Shown here in pieces: positions 21,151 through 32,820 of a stretch of 64,000 bases of DNA. Source of the stretch: Prionace glauca (Eukaryota > Chordata > Chondrichthyes > Carcharhiniformes > Carcharhinidae); contig CM075760.1 of the NCBI GenBank assembly GCA_037974335.1, positions 35,907,609 through 35,971,608 on the forward strand, read 5' to 3'. The stretch's first letter is position 1. Every line of letters begins with the position of its first letter. The position numbers were made by a program, and so were the translations under genes. Below the pieces are notes generated by a model. The model was given only the letters and a program-made list of their open reading frames with translations, was not told the origin of the DNA and made no database searches.

Positions 21151-21934
21151 CTGTGGAGTGAAGACGATGAACCATCGTGGAGAGACAAGACGCAGAACCA
21201 GACAGGAGAAAGACAGAGAAAGAGATGAAACACAGGAGATGTTCTGTGTTTTCTGTGTCATTACATTTCGGGATCAGAGGGATTATTTCCTAATTCTGAA
21301 CATAGATATCATCATGATATTTTTCCTCACATTACTGATGAATAAATATTGTTGAAAAACAATCATTACTGGAATCCGTTGATTGATTTGCATGGTTGTC
21401 TCTATTTCTGTGCTGTGTTGGTGGGGAAATATTTGTTGTGTTTTTGTCAGTCAACAATCTAATTTGGAATTGCTATTCTTGTATTTATTTACATAAATAC
21501 CTCACTGTTTACAATGAAATGTTCATGACAGAAAAACCAGATAAACCGTCACTTATTGATCAGTTTCAACTCAACATAGCGATTTATTTTAAGAATTTTA
21601 ACAGTTGAATAAAACTGAATAAAATAACATATGAATAAAACTTTTTGAACATTCATAACTCCGGCTGTACTTAACTACAATAAAATAAGACATTTCATTT
21701 CAGAATTAGTTCTGAAAGTTCTGATGTCACAATTAATAAAGTATCTGTGAACAGGCTGATATTCCACTGAATGTTAATCTGATTGAGGATTTAATCTGTT
21801 TAAACTCGACAAGTTAAATAAAAAAAACAGATCTGATGTCTGAAATATTCCTTCACAAATAGTGATCACACTCACATGAGGGAAGAGTAAAAAATGTGGT
21901 TATCACTAAGAGATACGATTATTTTTGCTCCCTC

Positions 21935-22390
21935 ACAGGCGGGTTCGATTCTAACATTGGGTGACTGTGTGTGGTTTTCACATTCTATCCATATCCATGT
22001 GAGTTTCCTCCGAGTGCTCCAGTTTCCTTCCACAGTCCCAGGATGTGCAGGTTAGGTGGATTGGCTGTGATAAATTGCCCCTGAGCGCTCAATGATGTGC
22101 AAAGTAGAATCATAGAATCCCTACAGTGCAGAAGGAGACCATTTGGTTAATCAAGTCTGCTATCCGGCAGAGCATCATTCCCAGGCCCAATGTAAATTGT
22201 CTATGCTAAATTTCCTGTTAGTGTCCAATAATGTGTAGGTTCGGGGGATTAGCCTGTGAATATGTGTGGTTGCCGGGATCGGATGAAAGCTTGTCTAGGT
22301 AGGATGCTGTGCTGGAGAGCCCGCTGCAGAGTTATTGGACCGAATGACCATGTTGAACTGTAGGGATTCTATGATTTTATGCTTCTATGA
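21935..22390 (+). mobile_element. tRNA-derived SINE relics
   Basis: A SINE body with a B-box-like gggttcgattcta, gagtttcctccgagtgctcc and cccaggatgtgcaggttagg, followed by a second tail carrying tagaatccctacagtgcaga. Partner at about 58775-59230. Confidence 0.75.
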
Positions 22391-23059
22391 TCAGGCAGAG
22401 CAGTGATTATATTCACATTAATCTCAGCGATTCCAAAGTATTACAAATTATGGGGGAATTTGAAGGTATAGAACATTTTACCCGACCTCATGTCGGCCCA
22501 AAGTTATTAAAACTCACTGAGGTACCTTTGCTGAATTTAGTCGCTGTTCTCATGTTGTAACTAACCAGGTACGTTACGTACCACAAACTCCCACAAACCC
22601 GGTTGTGATAAATGGCCAACAAATTTGCGATTTTATTTGACAAATGAGGATTTGGGTAGGAAATTGGACAGAACAGACTTGCTGTTCATAATTATATCAA
22701 GAGATTTTACATCCTGGCATTGATGTTAAATACGAAGCTGGTTCTCTTTCTCTGATGATATCCATTGAGATGCTGAGGAGCACTGTTGCTGTTTTAGTTT
22801 TAGATTTCCGGAATCTGCAGCAATTTGCACTGGTTTTATTGAATCTCTGGATGCGAGCGTCACTGACAAAGCTAACATTAATTGGTGATTGTGAACCATC
22901 TTGCTGAAACCTGCCCTCTGGATGGGTGACTTTCCACTGCAGGTTTAATACAACTGGGTGGATTTCTCGGATATTTCAGTGGTGGTGAAGGGTTATTTTC
23001 ATCACATGGAACTGGAGTCTGTGTAGGACAGACAGAAGAAAGATAGGAATACTCGGTTT

Positions 23060-23489
23060 ATAGTTATTTGCAAAGAGAAAATGTTGTTTGAAGGATAAAA
23101 ACAATTCTGTAGATTCTGGAATTCAAACCCAAAGAGAAAATGCTGGAAAATCTCAGCAGGCCTGGCAATATTTGTAAGGAGAGGGAACAGCTGACGTTTC
23201 GAGTCCAGATGTCATGAGACTGTCCAGCAATTTCTCTTCACGTTGTTTTAAGTGTCTTTGGGTGGAATAAATTGATTCTGAATCTCTGGGGCGGAGGAAT
23301 TGTGGGTTGATCCAAGACTATCACACTGAAGGAGAGACTATAAACACTATCAGGGACTGGTTGGACCCAGACCATCCAGTTGCTGCCCATATTGAACACT
23401 TTGTCTTTACAGCTCAGTCTCAGGGAGTCTCAGGGATGCCCGGTTTCTGCCTCTGGCTGAGTCAACACAACCTCCGATCCGACACTTTA
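23060..23489 (-). pseudogene. Decayed IGHV relic upstream of cluster 1
   Basis: The minus strand reads [14 protein letters not shown], then, past a stop and frame slips, LRLSCKDKVFNMGSNWMVWV, clearly related to the working VH ([26 protein letters not shown]). FR3 continues as LQTTFSL (compare NNIFSLDM) at about 23098-23060, after a repeat inserted at about 23105-23240. Leader-intron sequence survives at about 23800-23905 beyond a second insertion (23500-23800). No usable recombination signal, D, J or C relic was found with it. Partner at 59908-60332. Confidence 0.85.
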
Positions 23490-23499
23490 AAAAAAACTA

Positions 23500-23800
23500 T
23501 GAAAAGAAAACACACCTCACCCCGGACACACTCTCTCACCTTTTTCCATCAGGGACTAGATAAAAACAAATTCTGAGGAGACTACAAACCGACTCAGAAA
23601 CTATTTCTTTACAGCTGCAATCAGAGTTTTGAATGGATCTACCTCGCATTAAATTGATATTTTTCTAGACCCGAGCTATGACTGCAACAAAATACTCTTC
23701 ACTCTCTCCCTTCCTTCTCCAAGCACGGTATGCTCTGTCTGTACAGTGCGCAAGACTGTGTACTAATGTGTGTGGTAATAATAAATCAAATAAAATATAT
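23500..23800 (+). mobile_element. Repeat inserted at the leader-intron side of the VH relic
   Basis: Ends with acggtatgctctgtctgtac, then gtgcgcaagactgtgtactaatgtgtgtggtaataataaatcaaataaa, a very common 3' end in shark interspersed repeats. Partner at about 60340-60640. Confidence 0.6.
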
Positions 23801-24244
23801 CAAAAAACACCGAGGATTATTCCCAGTGAATTGATTGCTGACACTGGAATATTCAACAGACAGTCTAACACTGAGGCAGAAAGAGTGAGATCCATTGGAA
23901 CGTCTCTGCTAGTCCAAAAGATGAAATTATATTTGAGCCTCTGTTATAGAGAAAAAAACAATTTGATTGTAAATCAAGTCCCTTAATTCTGCACCCCCTT
24001 TCACAAGAGAATAGAGGTAAGATGACATTACCTTATCAGAGTAAAAACGTCAGTCTGATTTGCACATTGCAGCATAAATATAATCCATTTGAAGAATTAT
24101 TATCGATTTATGTAACTAATTGCTGGAATAATTTTATTTCAGGTGTGGGTAGCCGTCACTTTAATTTGGGACTGGATACAAAAAGGAGGGAAGAAATGGC
24201 CTCATGTTATCGCTCGGCAATTAATGCACAAACTTAACTAATGT

Positions 24245-24800
24245 TCTCAGGACCCGACTTCGAATCCCACCACCACAGATGGTGGGATTTAAATTCAGTT
24301 AAAAAAAAGCATCTGGAAATAAGAATCCACTTATGGCCATGATATCATTGTCGATTGTGTAAAAACCTACTTGCTTCACTAATGTGTTTTAGAGAAGGGA
24401 ATCTGCCGTCCTTGCCTGGTCTGACCTGTGTGTGACCCAAGAACCACAGCAATGTGATTGGCTCTCACTGCCCTCGGACAAGAAGTAGGCAATAAATTCT
24501 GATCAGTCAAAGGTGCCCATGTCCATAGAATCATTACAGAGCAGAAGAAGGCCTTTTGGCCTATCAGGCCCAAACCCACAACATTCCCATCAAAGTCTTT
24601 CCCCATCACCCCACTTATATTCCCTGCTAATTCTCTTGACACGATTGGACAATTCATCATCGTGGATCAATCTAAGCGGCATATCCTTGAACAATGTGAG
24701 TAAATGAGAAAGCAATTGGAGAATATGCAGACTCCACACAGACAGACCCAAACCGGGAGTTGAACCCGGGTCCCTGGCGCCTTGAGGCAGAAACCCTAAC
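24245..24800. mobile_element. Two SINEs, second one inverted
   Basis: 24245-24510 is a plus-strand SINE (cgaatcccaccaccacagat ... gaatctgccgtccttgcctgg ... ggcaataaattctg). 24530-24800 is a minus-strand one whose tRNA-like head is seen as gggagttgaacccgggtccc with ggcagaaaccctaac. Partner at about 61100-61665. Confidence 0.75.
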
Positions 24801-24939
24801 ATATATGCCACTGTGACATCCACAAATTAATTCAAAAAGGACAATCTTCATGTGATGCAATATTACACGTTAGATTTCCCCAAAGGCTCCTTTACCCTGT
24901 GAAAATTAACACCGAAAGAAAACTGGTGGACTTGTAATT

Positions 24940-26330
24940 AATTGAGCTGACAGGGAAACATGACATCGACATCAACCTTTGACAGAGAATTTATAGAATC
25001 CGAATGGACACGGTGATCAGGAAAGTTCTTTGTCAACATCCAAATCACTGCTGCTCATTTTATTGGCCACCGGCTGTAGAACATTCACTGGTAGTGGGAA
25101 CTCAGGATATTAGGACTTTGTGGCATATTGCACAATATCACAAAAAATAAATGTTTTGTCTTCCACTAAACCAGGCCGTTTCTTCACTCATTGGCAGCTA
25201 TGAGAGCGACTGTTAAATAATCGAAACCAGATTGTGCTGGACAACAGAACATGGTGCTGATCAGGGATAAGAGAGGTTGTCTTTTTAAAGAGGTGCAGAA
25301 CGCTTAGAATATTCCAGGTATCTGCGCTTTTCAAGACAATTGTATGATTTTATTTTACTTTTAATTATTTTCATTTTGGGGCCATTGCACTGATCTCATT
25401 GGACTTTGGGGGTGGGGAGGTCAAAATCTCTTTCTTCCACGTCATGAAGTTACTCACAAAGTAACTTTAATTGTTGGAAGGACATTTATTTGGAAGATAG
25501 ACAAATGAAATAGCATCTGGCCAATTTCCTCTTTCCCCATACTGTTTAATCACAGTGCAGCCCTTTAAAATATTTGCTTGGAAGGAATACCATTTAAAAA
25601 CCTTTCTTTATTATGGGAATCAAGCATTTATTGTATAACTGGATAAGTCCCATTTAATCCTTACATATTCGCGCTAATCTGTCCCACGCAGTATTTGGCA
25701 GCGGTCCAACCTGCTGCCAACTACCCCAAGATATCTACAGGAAGCATCTGACGGTGTTTGTTCAGTAAGTCAAAGATCTGTTTCCTCAGTACTGAACAGT
25801 TGGCTGCAAGCCAATTTCAAACTCTTAGCATTATCAATAGAGCCTATTTATAAACAAATCTGCCCAGCAACAACTCGAGGCAACTTAATTATTATTTTTT
25901 AAAGCTGTGAACCTATATGAATGCTTCCCATTTCACTGGAAAAAAAGCTACCCAGATTCTCTGGCACCTTGTTAGTAACAATGATGATCTCTCCAACCCA
26001 ACAATACACTGTGATGGATGGATAGAAATAAATACAGGCAGATTGTGAGAGTTGATTCAGAGAGGTGATTTTTCTTATACTGCATAAATATGTAGGCTGG
26101 TGTTTTATTTCACTTTATTCTTCCATGGGACGTGGGGGTCTCTGGAAAGAACAACATTTATTTCCTGTGCTTAATTCCTTTTCAGCTGAGTGGTGTGTTA
26201 GGGCATCTCAGAAGGCATTGCCCAGTTATACATATGGCGGTCGATCTTGAGTTACACCCTGCTGAGACCAAGTAGGGATGGCAGATGTCCTTCACTGGGG
26301 AATCAGAGGGTTATCTCGTCGCTATCAGTA
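24940..26330. repeat. Old duplicated VH 5' flank, distal copy
   Basis: Counterpart of 15950-17400, lying about 1.4 kb 5' of the VH relic just as the proximal copy lies about 0.9 kb 5' of the working VH. It supports one ancestral duplication of a VH with its 5' flank. Confidence 0.75.
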
Positions 26331-26391
26331 TGAATCAAAATTTATTGATTGAATTCAAATTCCACCTGCTGCCATGGTCGGATTTAATCTC

Positions 26392-26415
26392 AATTTAATT
26401 TAATTTAATTTAATT
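26392..26415. repeat. (aattt)n microsatellite, short allele
   Basis: About four to five aattt units; the partner at 63237-63278 has about eight. Confidence 0.85.
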
Positions 26416-26890
26416 CCAGAGATTCACCACCCTTTGAGTGAAGACGTTCCTCCTCAACTCCATTCTAAACTGCCGCCGCCCCCCCTTATCTTGAGGCTGT
26501 GCCCTCTTGTCCTGCTATCCTTTCTAAGCGGAAAGAATCTCTCTACCTCTACCCTATCCATCCCTTTCATTATCTTATGCGTCTCTATAAGATCCCCCCT
26601 CATCCTTCTAAATTCCAACGAGTACAGACCCAGTCTATTCAGCCTCTCTTCAAAGTTCAACCCCCTCATCTCCGGTATGAGCCTAGTGAACCTCCTCTGC
26701 ATTCCCTCCAAGGCCAAAATATCCTTCCACAAGTGCGGCGACCAAAACTGCACACAGCACTCCAGCTGCAGCCTCACCAGTACCCTGTACAGTTGCAACA
26801 AGACCTCCCTACTTTTATATTCAATCCCCATCACTATAAAGGCCAGCATCCCATTCGCCTTCCTGACCACCTGCTGCACCTGCAGACTGG
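26416..26890 (-). mobile_element. LINE RT C-terminal fragment at the edge of the duplication
   Basis: The minus-strand product includes VLVRLQLECCVQFWSPHLWK, RRFTRLIPEMRGLNFEERL and RRMRGDLIETHKIMKGMDRV, the end of the RT region of CR1/jockey-type LINEs. Similarity to copy 2 ends at about 26890, inside this element. Confidence 0.85.
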
Positions 26891-28139
26891 ATACAAATGA
26901 ATGTGTAAACACCACACAGTTACACAAGGCTTAAATGGAACCTGTGTCCCTAACAGTGTGAGGTACCAGTGCTTATCACTGTGTAAATAATTGTTATTAA
27001 TTTTAGCATGATATTGTAATTTATTCAGTATTTATTGCACATTCTGTGTCTCAGTCAATAAATAAAGTTAATGAATGGCCCTGGACGCTCTTGAGTGTGA
27101 TGTACAGCTGGTCATTCCGCTGCCAAGGCAATGCATCTTTCAAATGATTCACTGAACTTCTCTCTTTCTCTGTCTCAGACTGAACCTAAATCAGATAACC
27201 TCTCTCCTCTCTCTCAGTCTCCATTAACTCACACAGGTTCCCAGGAGACGGATCTGACTCCGAGACTATTTCTTTCTTCTTCCTTAAGGCACCTTGTGAC
27301 TGAAAAGATAAAGCACAAAAATCTCAGCAGAGGTAAATTCATTGTAGGAACTTAACCATTTCACTCAATTAACCTCTCTCCTCTATTTCTCACACACAAC
27401 ACCCAGCACACTTAAACTTTCTATTTCGGAATGTCTCTGCGGATAAAAAATGTTGCTTTAATTTTTCCTCTTTTCCCTCAATGGTAACCCTCAGTCCATC
27501 TTCCCTTCAATTAATCTGTTTAAACCCCAAATATGGCCATTTTCTTGATTCATTAATATGGGAATGGGGGTGACTGTAATGCTGAGACCGGCAGCAATCT
27601 GTGTGACTGTTCTTGATGCTTTCAGAGTGAGCTCACCCTCACAGGCAGGAAGACTGTTCACGGTGATAACATCAAACTGGCCCCGGTTGTTTCATTCTCA
27701 GGTAACACAACTTCCTGTTTCTTTGCTGCCGGTTCCAAACCGCACATCTCACTTCCGAGCAGAAAATAAATCCAGAGACCACAATCTGGTGAGAACATCT
27801 GTCAGTGCGGCTTATATCTGCCCACAGAGTCAGGGCAGAGTCAGACAGGTCACATTGTGGTGACATTTACATATGAGTCTGGTGTGATCTGGTTAAAGTT
27901 TCCATTCCCGGACATAACTGGATGCTCAGTGGATCAGTCACTGAACTCCCCCGGGATCTGTGAAGGGAGGGAATGATAGCTGTTATCTTTCATTGTTTGA
28001 TCATTTTCTCTCCATCTGCTATTTATTTTTGTTCCTCCGCTTTTATCTGTCAGCCCCCCTCCGGTTTGCTTTCTCCTAACTCTCCCGCTGTCTCTATCTC
28101 CTTGCCAGTCTTTTCAACACATTTATTAGTGTTCATAAT

Positions 28140-28375
28140 CATGAAGTTGTGATTGGGTTAATTAAAGAGAGAATCTTTCAACTGGGGGACGGTCAGCAAC
28201 CAATGGGCACAAAGTTATTTTATTGAGCAGCGAGACAGAAAGGTAAGTGTTTACTTTTACACCAGAGTTGTGCTGAACTGGAATGAACAGCTTGGAAGGG
28301 TGATGGAATTAGATTTCACAGAAACTTTGGAAAATAAATTCGATATATTCTTCATGGGGTGAAGTTTTGAAGGAT
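28140..28375 (+). mobile_element. LINE 3' remnant
   Basis: The conceptual product VVLNWNEQLGRVMELDFTET-like and ENKFDIFFMG resembles the C-terminal end of non-LTR RT proteins. Short and degenerate. Confidence 0.45.
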
Positions 28376-28514
28376 TCTCGAGAATGGGAGAATTTTAAGG
28401 TTCATCTATATCAGTGTCCCAGCATCCTTTTCGTGTCTCTCCCTGTCCTTCATTAAAATGGAATAAAATGGAATATTTATACAACTGTCGTCTTGTGCTA
28501 ATCTTATCTTTTGA

Positions 28515-28635
28515 CAGAACCTGTGTGTTGTGTGAGTGTGTTTGTGTGTGTCTGTGTGTGTTTGTGTGTTGTGTGTGTGTGTGTTTGTGATTGTGTGTGT
28601 GTGTGTGTGTGTGTGTTTGTGATTGTGTGTGTGTG

Positions 28636-28670
<35 letters not shown>

Positions 28671-28980
28671 TGTGTGGTGTGTGTGTGTGTGTGTGTGTTT
28701 GTGTGTGGTGTGTGTGTGTGTGTGTGTGTTTGTGTGTGGTGTGTGTGTGTGTCTGTGTGGGAGTGTTTTTGTGTGTGTGTGTTTGTGTGTTGTGTGTGTG
28801 TGTGTTTGTGTTTGTGATTGTGTGTGTGTGTTGTGTGTGTGTGTGTGTGTGTGTGTTTGTGTGTGGTGTGTGTGTGTGTGTGTGTGTTTGTGTGTGGTGT
28901 GTGTGTGTGTCTGTATGTGAGTGTTTTTGTGTGTGTGTGTTTGTGTGTGTGAGTGTGTGTGTGTTTTTGTGTGTGTGTAA
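28515..28980 (+). repeat. TG microsatellite, ~470 bp
   Basis: Near-continuous tgtgtg with ttgtgtg and ggtgtg interruptions. Long Cys/Val and Thr/His frames through it are repeat translations. Confidence 0.95.
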
Positions 28981-29450
28981 TTGCCAGGACCCATTCCGAA
29001 AGTCGATTCTATTTACAAAACATCACTTTGAACAGATTAGCATCGGATCGAACTTTATTTTAGAAAAACACAATAATCCTTAACATTTATTGCACTGATT
29101 TTTTCCCTCCGATGAGCGTTTCATACATAGTGATTTCAGTCCTCGCGTGTGCTAATTCTATCTGTAAATGTGAAACTGCTTGTAAAAATGAGAAAGAACA
29201 GATTATTTTCTGCTCCTCTCACAGATTCGCCATCGGTACCTCAGATAACAGAAATATATGGAGTCCGCCATGACTGTCCCACCTTTTGAATACAAGCCTC
29301 AGTCAGGTGGAGTCAGTCACTCTTGCGGTGTCAGGTTATAAAAAGGGGAACTCCTTCTGGAAACTCCAATCACGGATAATATCGTTCAATATTCACATTT
29401 CAGCGATTCCCAGACTCACAAACACCGGCGCCTGCAGTTACTGTGGGCCG

Positions 29451-29464
29451 CCAGCAGATGGTGG
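29451..29464 (+). promoter_or_regulatory. CTCF-like motif
   Basis: ccagcagatggtgg matches the CTCF core CCASYAGRKGGCRS at 13 of 14 positions. A match by eye to a degenerate consensus, without binding data. Confidence 0.4.
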
Positions 29465-30269
29465 TGCTGCATCACTCTAATCACAAGAAAGTGCAGCAGG
29501 TTTGAGGAGAGATTTGGGGAAAATTTATTTTCCTGTTTCTCCAGAAAGGGAACATTTAGTAAAGCAACTGCATTAATCTCTCTGTCTGTAATATTCATTT
29601 TAACGGCCTTTATTAACATTGTGTCAGTCCTGGATAGATAAAATATTCCCATTTTGAAGCTTTTGGTCTACATTATACAAGTTACTCTGATGCAGGAAAA
29701 GGCCACCGGAGTTGGAATGAAAATGTTGATCCCTCATTCCTGTCACGATTTTCCCTGCCAGTTATAAACCTCAACAGATTTCACATTTATTTAGCAGGAA
29801 AGGTTTTGGTGTTGGTTCTTGCGCAACAGGCGGTCCCTAAAACACAATAAACAAAGAGGTTAAATGTTGCTTCAATTGTTTCTGTTGGTTATTCTCTTTC
29901 TCTAACGAACGCGCATCTCTGACATCTCCTCCAGTCACACAACTCTGTGAGATGGCTGTACTGATCTTATTGTGGCATCATGAGCGTTCCACATACAACA
30001 TGACTTGTATCTATAAATTCTCATCTTGAACATTTCAATTGAAATTTCAAAGCAAGCAGAGCTTTCTGAGCGGAATGGTTCAGATTCCCATCCCCTTTAA
30101 TGTGAACAAGTTGTTTCTGATTTCCCTACAGAGATTGTCTATTAAACAATGATTGAACACAGGGGGTGAATGTGAGAAGCTGAAGTTTCCAGTTGAAGAG
30201 GTTCCCAGTGTCTCTGAGCAGCTGAACTGGGGAAGCCTTTGGGCAGAGACTGCGCTGCTGCTATTTCAC

Positions 30270-30900
30270 TTCCTGACCACCGGGGGTCGCTGTAACACGC
30301 CCGGGCGCTGCTCCGCCCAGTGTCACCTCTTGCCCACTCGGGCTCGGCCGCTGGTCGTTGGCGGAACATCCGGGTCCCGTAGAGAGGCGGGGCCAGCTGC
30401 CATATTTCCGTGATGTCACCATCAGCCCCTCCCCCCCCGTCGAGGGAAAAGCGACGGTTCAGAAATGTAGAAAGTGAGAGAAATTCCCACCCGGAAATCC
30501 CGCCCGGAGCGGAATTAAAATTAAATAAAATACATATTTTTATAAAGAGGCCGGTTGCGGAACCGCGCATGTGCTGTAGTATTTTCCCAGAGCGCACCGC
30601 GCGGGTGTGATTGAAAAACAGACGGAATAAAAAACAGAAACGATTTTCCCGAATGGAGAAGGAACCGAAAGTCTGACGGGTGAGGATGTGAATAATAATC
30701 ATCAAGATTCAACATATTAAAAGATTCAAATATAACTGCCTGGGCGCATGTGCAGGAGGGGAATTCCCCCAGAGTGCAGCGCGCGGGACGCCGTCTCCCC
30801 TGGCAACGCAAGATGGCCGCTGCCGGCGGCGGGTGTGATTGTGGCACAGGCGCAGTGAGGTCTGCCTGCAGCCCATTGTCCAGATTGCCCCCCAGTGGAT
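30270..30900. promoter_or_regulatory. CpG-rich tract with promoter/insulator-like motifs
   Basis: Dense CpG in an otherwise CpG-poor window. Motifs seen: CTCF-like ccaccgggggtcgc (30277-30290) and, inverted, ttgccccccagtgg (30885-30898); CRE-like gatgtcac (about 30412); YY1-like caagatggccgc (about 30809); and two related half-kilobase-spaced blocks, cgcatgtgc followed by ttcccccagag/tttcccagag and gcgcggg (about 30567 and 30745). It could be an insulator, a promoter or an old repeat. Confidence 0.45.
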
Positions 30901-31049
30901 GTGGTGGGGAGGTGCAGCAGATGGAGCAACAATCCCAGTTTCAATGGGGGGAGAGAAGCTGCAATGCTGCTCCCTGTTGTTCACTCCTCTCCCCAGTCTC
31001 TGCATTGCAGAGTGTTTAAACAAGAGGGTGCATTGTCACAGCGGCAGGG

Positions 31050-31400
31050 TCTCCTCGTCCTTCCGGTAGTAAGGTAACCAGAACTGGACGCAGTTCTCCA
31101 AACGCGGTCTAACCAACTTTCTGCACAACTGTAGCATTAGACGCCAGCTCCTATACGATACACCCCTTCGTATAAAGGCTAGTATTCCGTAAGCTTTCTT
31201 CGCAACCTTCTCCACCTGTGTTGCCACCTTCAGAGACTTGAGCACTTGCAGTCCCGGGTCCCTCTGCATTTCTATACTCTTAACTGGTCTACCCTTTATC
31301 ATGTAATTCCCCTCTACATTATTCCTTCCAAAATGCATCACCTCGCATTTATCAGGATCAATATCTATCTTGAGAAATTTGCCTACCTCGGAATTCCTCC
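31050..31400 (-). mobile_element. LINE fragment (RT C-terminal part)
   Basis: Minus-strand product GLQVLKSLKVATQVEKVAKK and AYGILAFIRRGVSYRS followed by LVRPRLENCVQFW, as in the LINE at 26416-26890 but a different subfamily. Confidence 0.8.
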
Positions 31401-31479
31401 CACAGAAATATTACCACGATGCCACTGTCACCCTTTCAACATTGATAGATTACTTACAGCAGAGAAGAAGACCGCTTTG

Positions 31480-31965
31480 AATCGTCATGTATGCGTTTGC
31501 CCTCTAAAAGATCAATTCATCCAATAACACTCTGTACCCCACAGTCTAGCATTTTGTTCATTTTCAGACAATTATCCAATCCCATTTTGAACCCATTAAT
31601 TGGCGCTGCCTGCACCACACTCTCAAACAGCACATTCCAGGTCTGGATCACTCACTGTCTGAAAATGTTTTTTCTTGATGTCTCCATGTTTCCTTCACCA
31701 ATTTACTTCAACCCGTGCCCTCTGTGTCAAAATTCTTCTGCCATTGAAAGTTTCTCTCTATCGACTCTGTCAAGACCCCTCAGGATTTTGAATGCCTCAT
31801 TACAGTCACATCAGCAACTTTCTGTGAAGAAAATTAGTCCCAAACTCTCCAAAATATGTTTGCCACTGAAGTTTCTGATCTCTGGAACTATTCTCGTGTT
31901 TTCCTCCTGCATCCAGTCCTCTGATTTTACATTCTGCCTTACGTTCGGTCAGTTAGTGCTAGCTT
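31480..31965 (-). mobile_element. Probable LINE-derived repeat
   Basis: Typical cadence of a shark LINE 3' region (accacactctcaaacagcac, tcaagacccctcaggatttt) but no clear protein motif. Its long plus-strand frame is not considered a gene. Confidence 0.45.
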
Positions 31966-32084
31966 GAACACATGAAACACCCTTCATGCCCTGGAGTGAA
32001 GATTCGGAGCAAATTCATTTCTCATTTCTGGCGGACTAAGGGGAATCAGACAAGGTTAATGGCAGTTTAAATGCTGCTGGTCCT

Positions 32085-32515
32085 CCATAAGGACATAAGA
32101 AAGAAACATGAGAAATAGGAGCAGGAGTAGGCCATCTAGCCCTTCGAGTCTGCCCCGCCATTCAATAAGATCATGGCTGATCTGAAGTGGATCAGTTCCA
32201 CTTTCCCGCTTTCTCCCCATAACCCTTAATTCCCTTGTCTGTCAAAATCTACCCGTGTCTTAAATATATTCAACGAGGTAGCCTCCACCACTTCAATGGG
32301 CAGAGAATTTCAAAGATTCACCATCCCTTTGAGTGAAGAAGTTCCTCCTCAACTCTGACCTAAAGTGCACCTCTCCCCCCCTTATCTTGAGGCTGTGCTC
32401 TCTAGTCCTGCTATCCTTTCTAAGTGGGAAGAATCCCTCTCCCTCTACCCTATTCATCCCTTTCATTATCTTATACGTCTCTATAACATCCCCCCTCATC
32501 CTTCTAAACTCCATG
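32085..32515 (-). mobile_element. 5'-truncated LINE, 3' end intact
   Basis: The minus-strand product RRMRGDVIETYKIMKGMNRV ... REHSLKIRGG is followed, toward lower coordinates, by the tail seen as ggagcaggagtaggccatct and cataagaaagaaacatgaga. Same family as 54580-55025. Confidence 0.85.
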
Positions 32516-32803
32516 ACAGACCAGTTTATGAGTGAATTCACTGAGGTTCTCCTCATTCTTCATTCATTCTGTCTCTGGATTTGATCAGAAAAAGGCAGAG
32601 ATGAAGGTGTCTTTACACGGGTGGGTCACTGGGTGGCGCAGTGACTCTGTCTCTAGAGGGTCCTGAGTTCAACCACATCCCACCCATGACTGGGGGGGAC
32701 ATGCCTATCTGGGAAAGGGGGGGGAAACCGGATCATAGGGAAATGGAGCGGAGTTGATGGGTTTAGGAGAACGGAATTAAGCCAAGACCGGGATGGTTAA
32801 ATT

Positions 32804-32820
32804 TTTATTCAAAATTTATT
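32804..32820 (-). terminator. Candidate poly(A) signals for the membrane mu transcript
   Basis: AATAAA on the minus strand at 32820-32815 and 32809-32804, about 450 bp 3' of the TM2 stop. Confidence 0.5.

Larger units (their letters stand above)
15500..22990. other. 5' flank of cluster 1: intergenic, repeat-rich
   Basis: No gene of any family is seen. Contents are repeat relics listed separately (16060-17400 duplicated flank, 18350-18840, 18955-19120, 19985-20215, 21083-21150, 21935-22390) and otherwise anonymous AT-rich DNA. Short reading frames here lack recognisable domains. Collinear with about 52440-59850. Confidence 0.75.
1..26890 (-). repeat. Segmental duplication copy 1 (IgH cluster 1 and its 5' flank)
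   Basis: This block aligns nearly base for base with about 37465-63757. The offset is 37,464 at C4, 37,921 at C1 and 36,936 at VH, and it changes only where one copy has gained or lost sequence. It holds C4 (partial) through VH of cluster 1 plus about 11.5 kb of 5' flank. Similarity stops inside a LINE fragment near 26890. The near identity of introns and flanks points to a recent tandem duplication; no identity value was computed. Confidence 0.93.

Noticed and set aside
21386-21393. ATTTGCAT octamer
   Set aside because: It lies about 6 kb from the VH promoter and about 1.7 kb 3' of the VH relic in transcription order, so no promoter role is supported; an 8-mer match can be chance.
28395-28994. 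199-codon Thr/His-rich frame and the opposing Cys/Val-rich frame
   Set aside because: Both are readings of a TG microsatellite.
30142-30705. 187-codon minus-strand frame in the CpG-rich tract
   Set aside because: GC-rich DNA has few stops; no domain, signal or splice evidence, and several overlapping frames on both strands are equally long.
31491-31967. 158-codon plus-strand frame
   Set aside because: Antisense to a LINE-like repeat, without start context, splice structure or recognisable domain.
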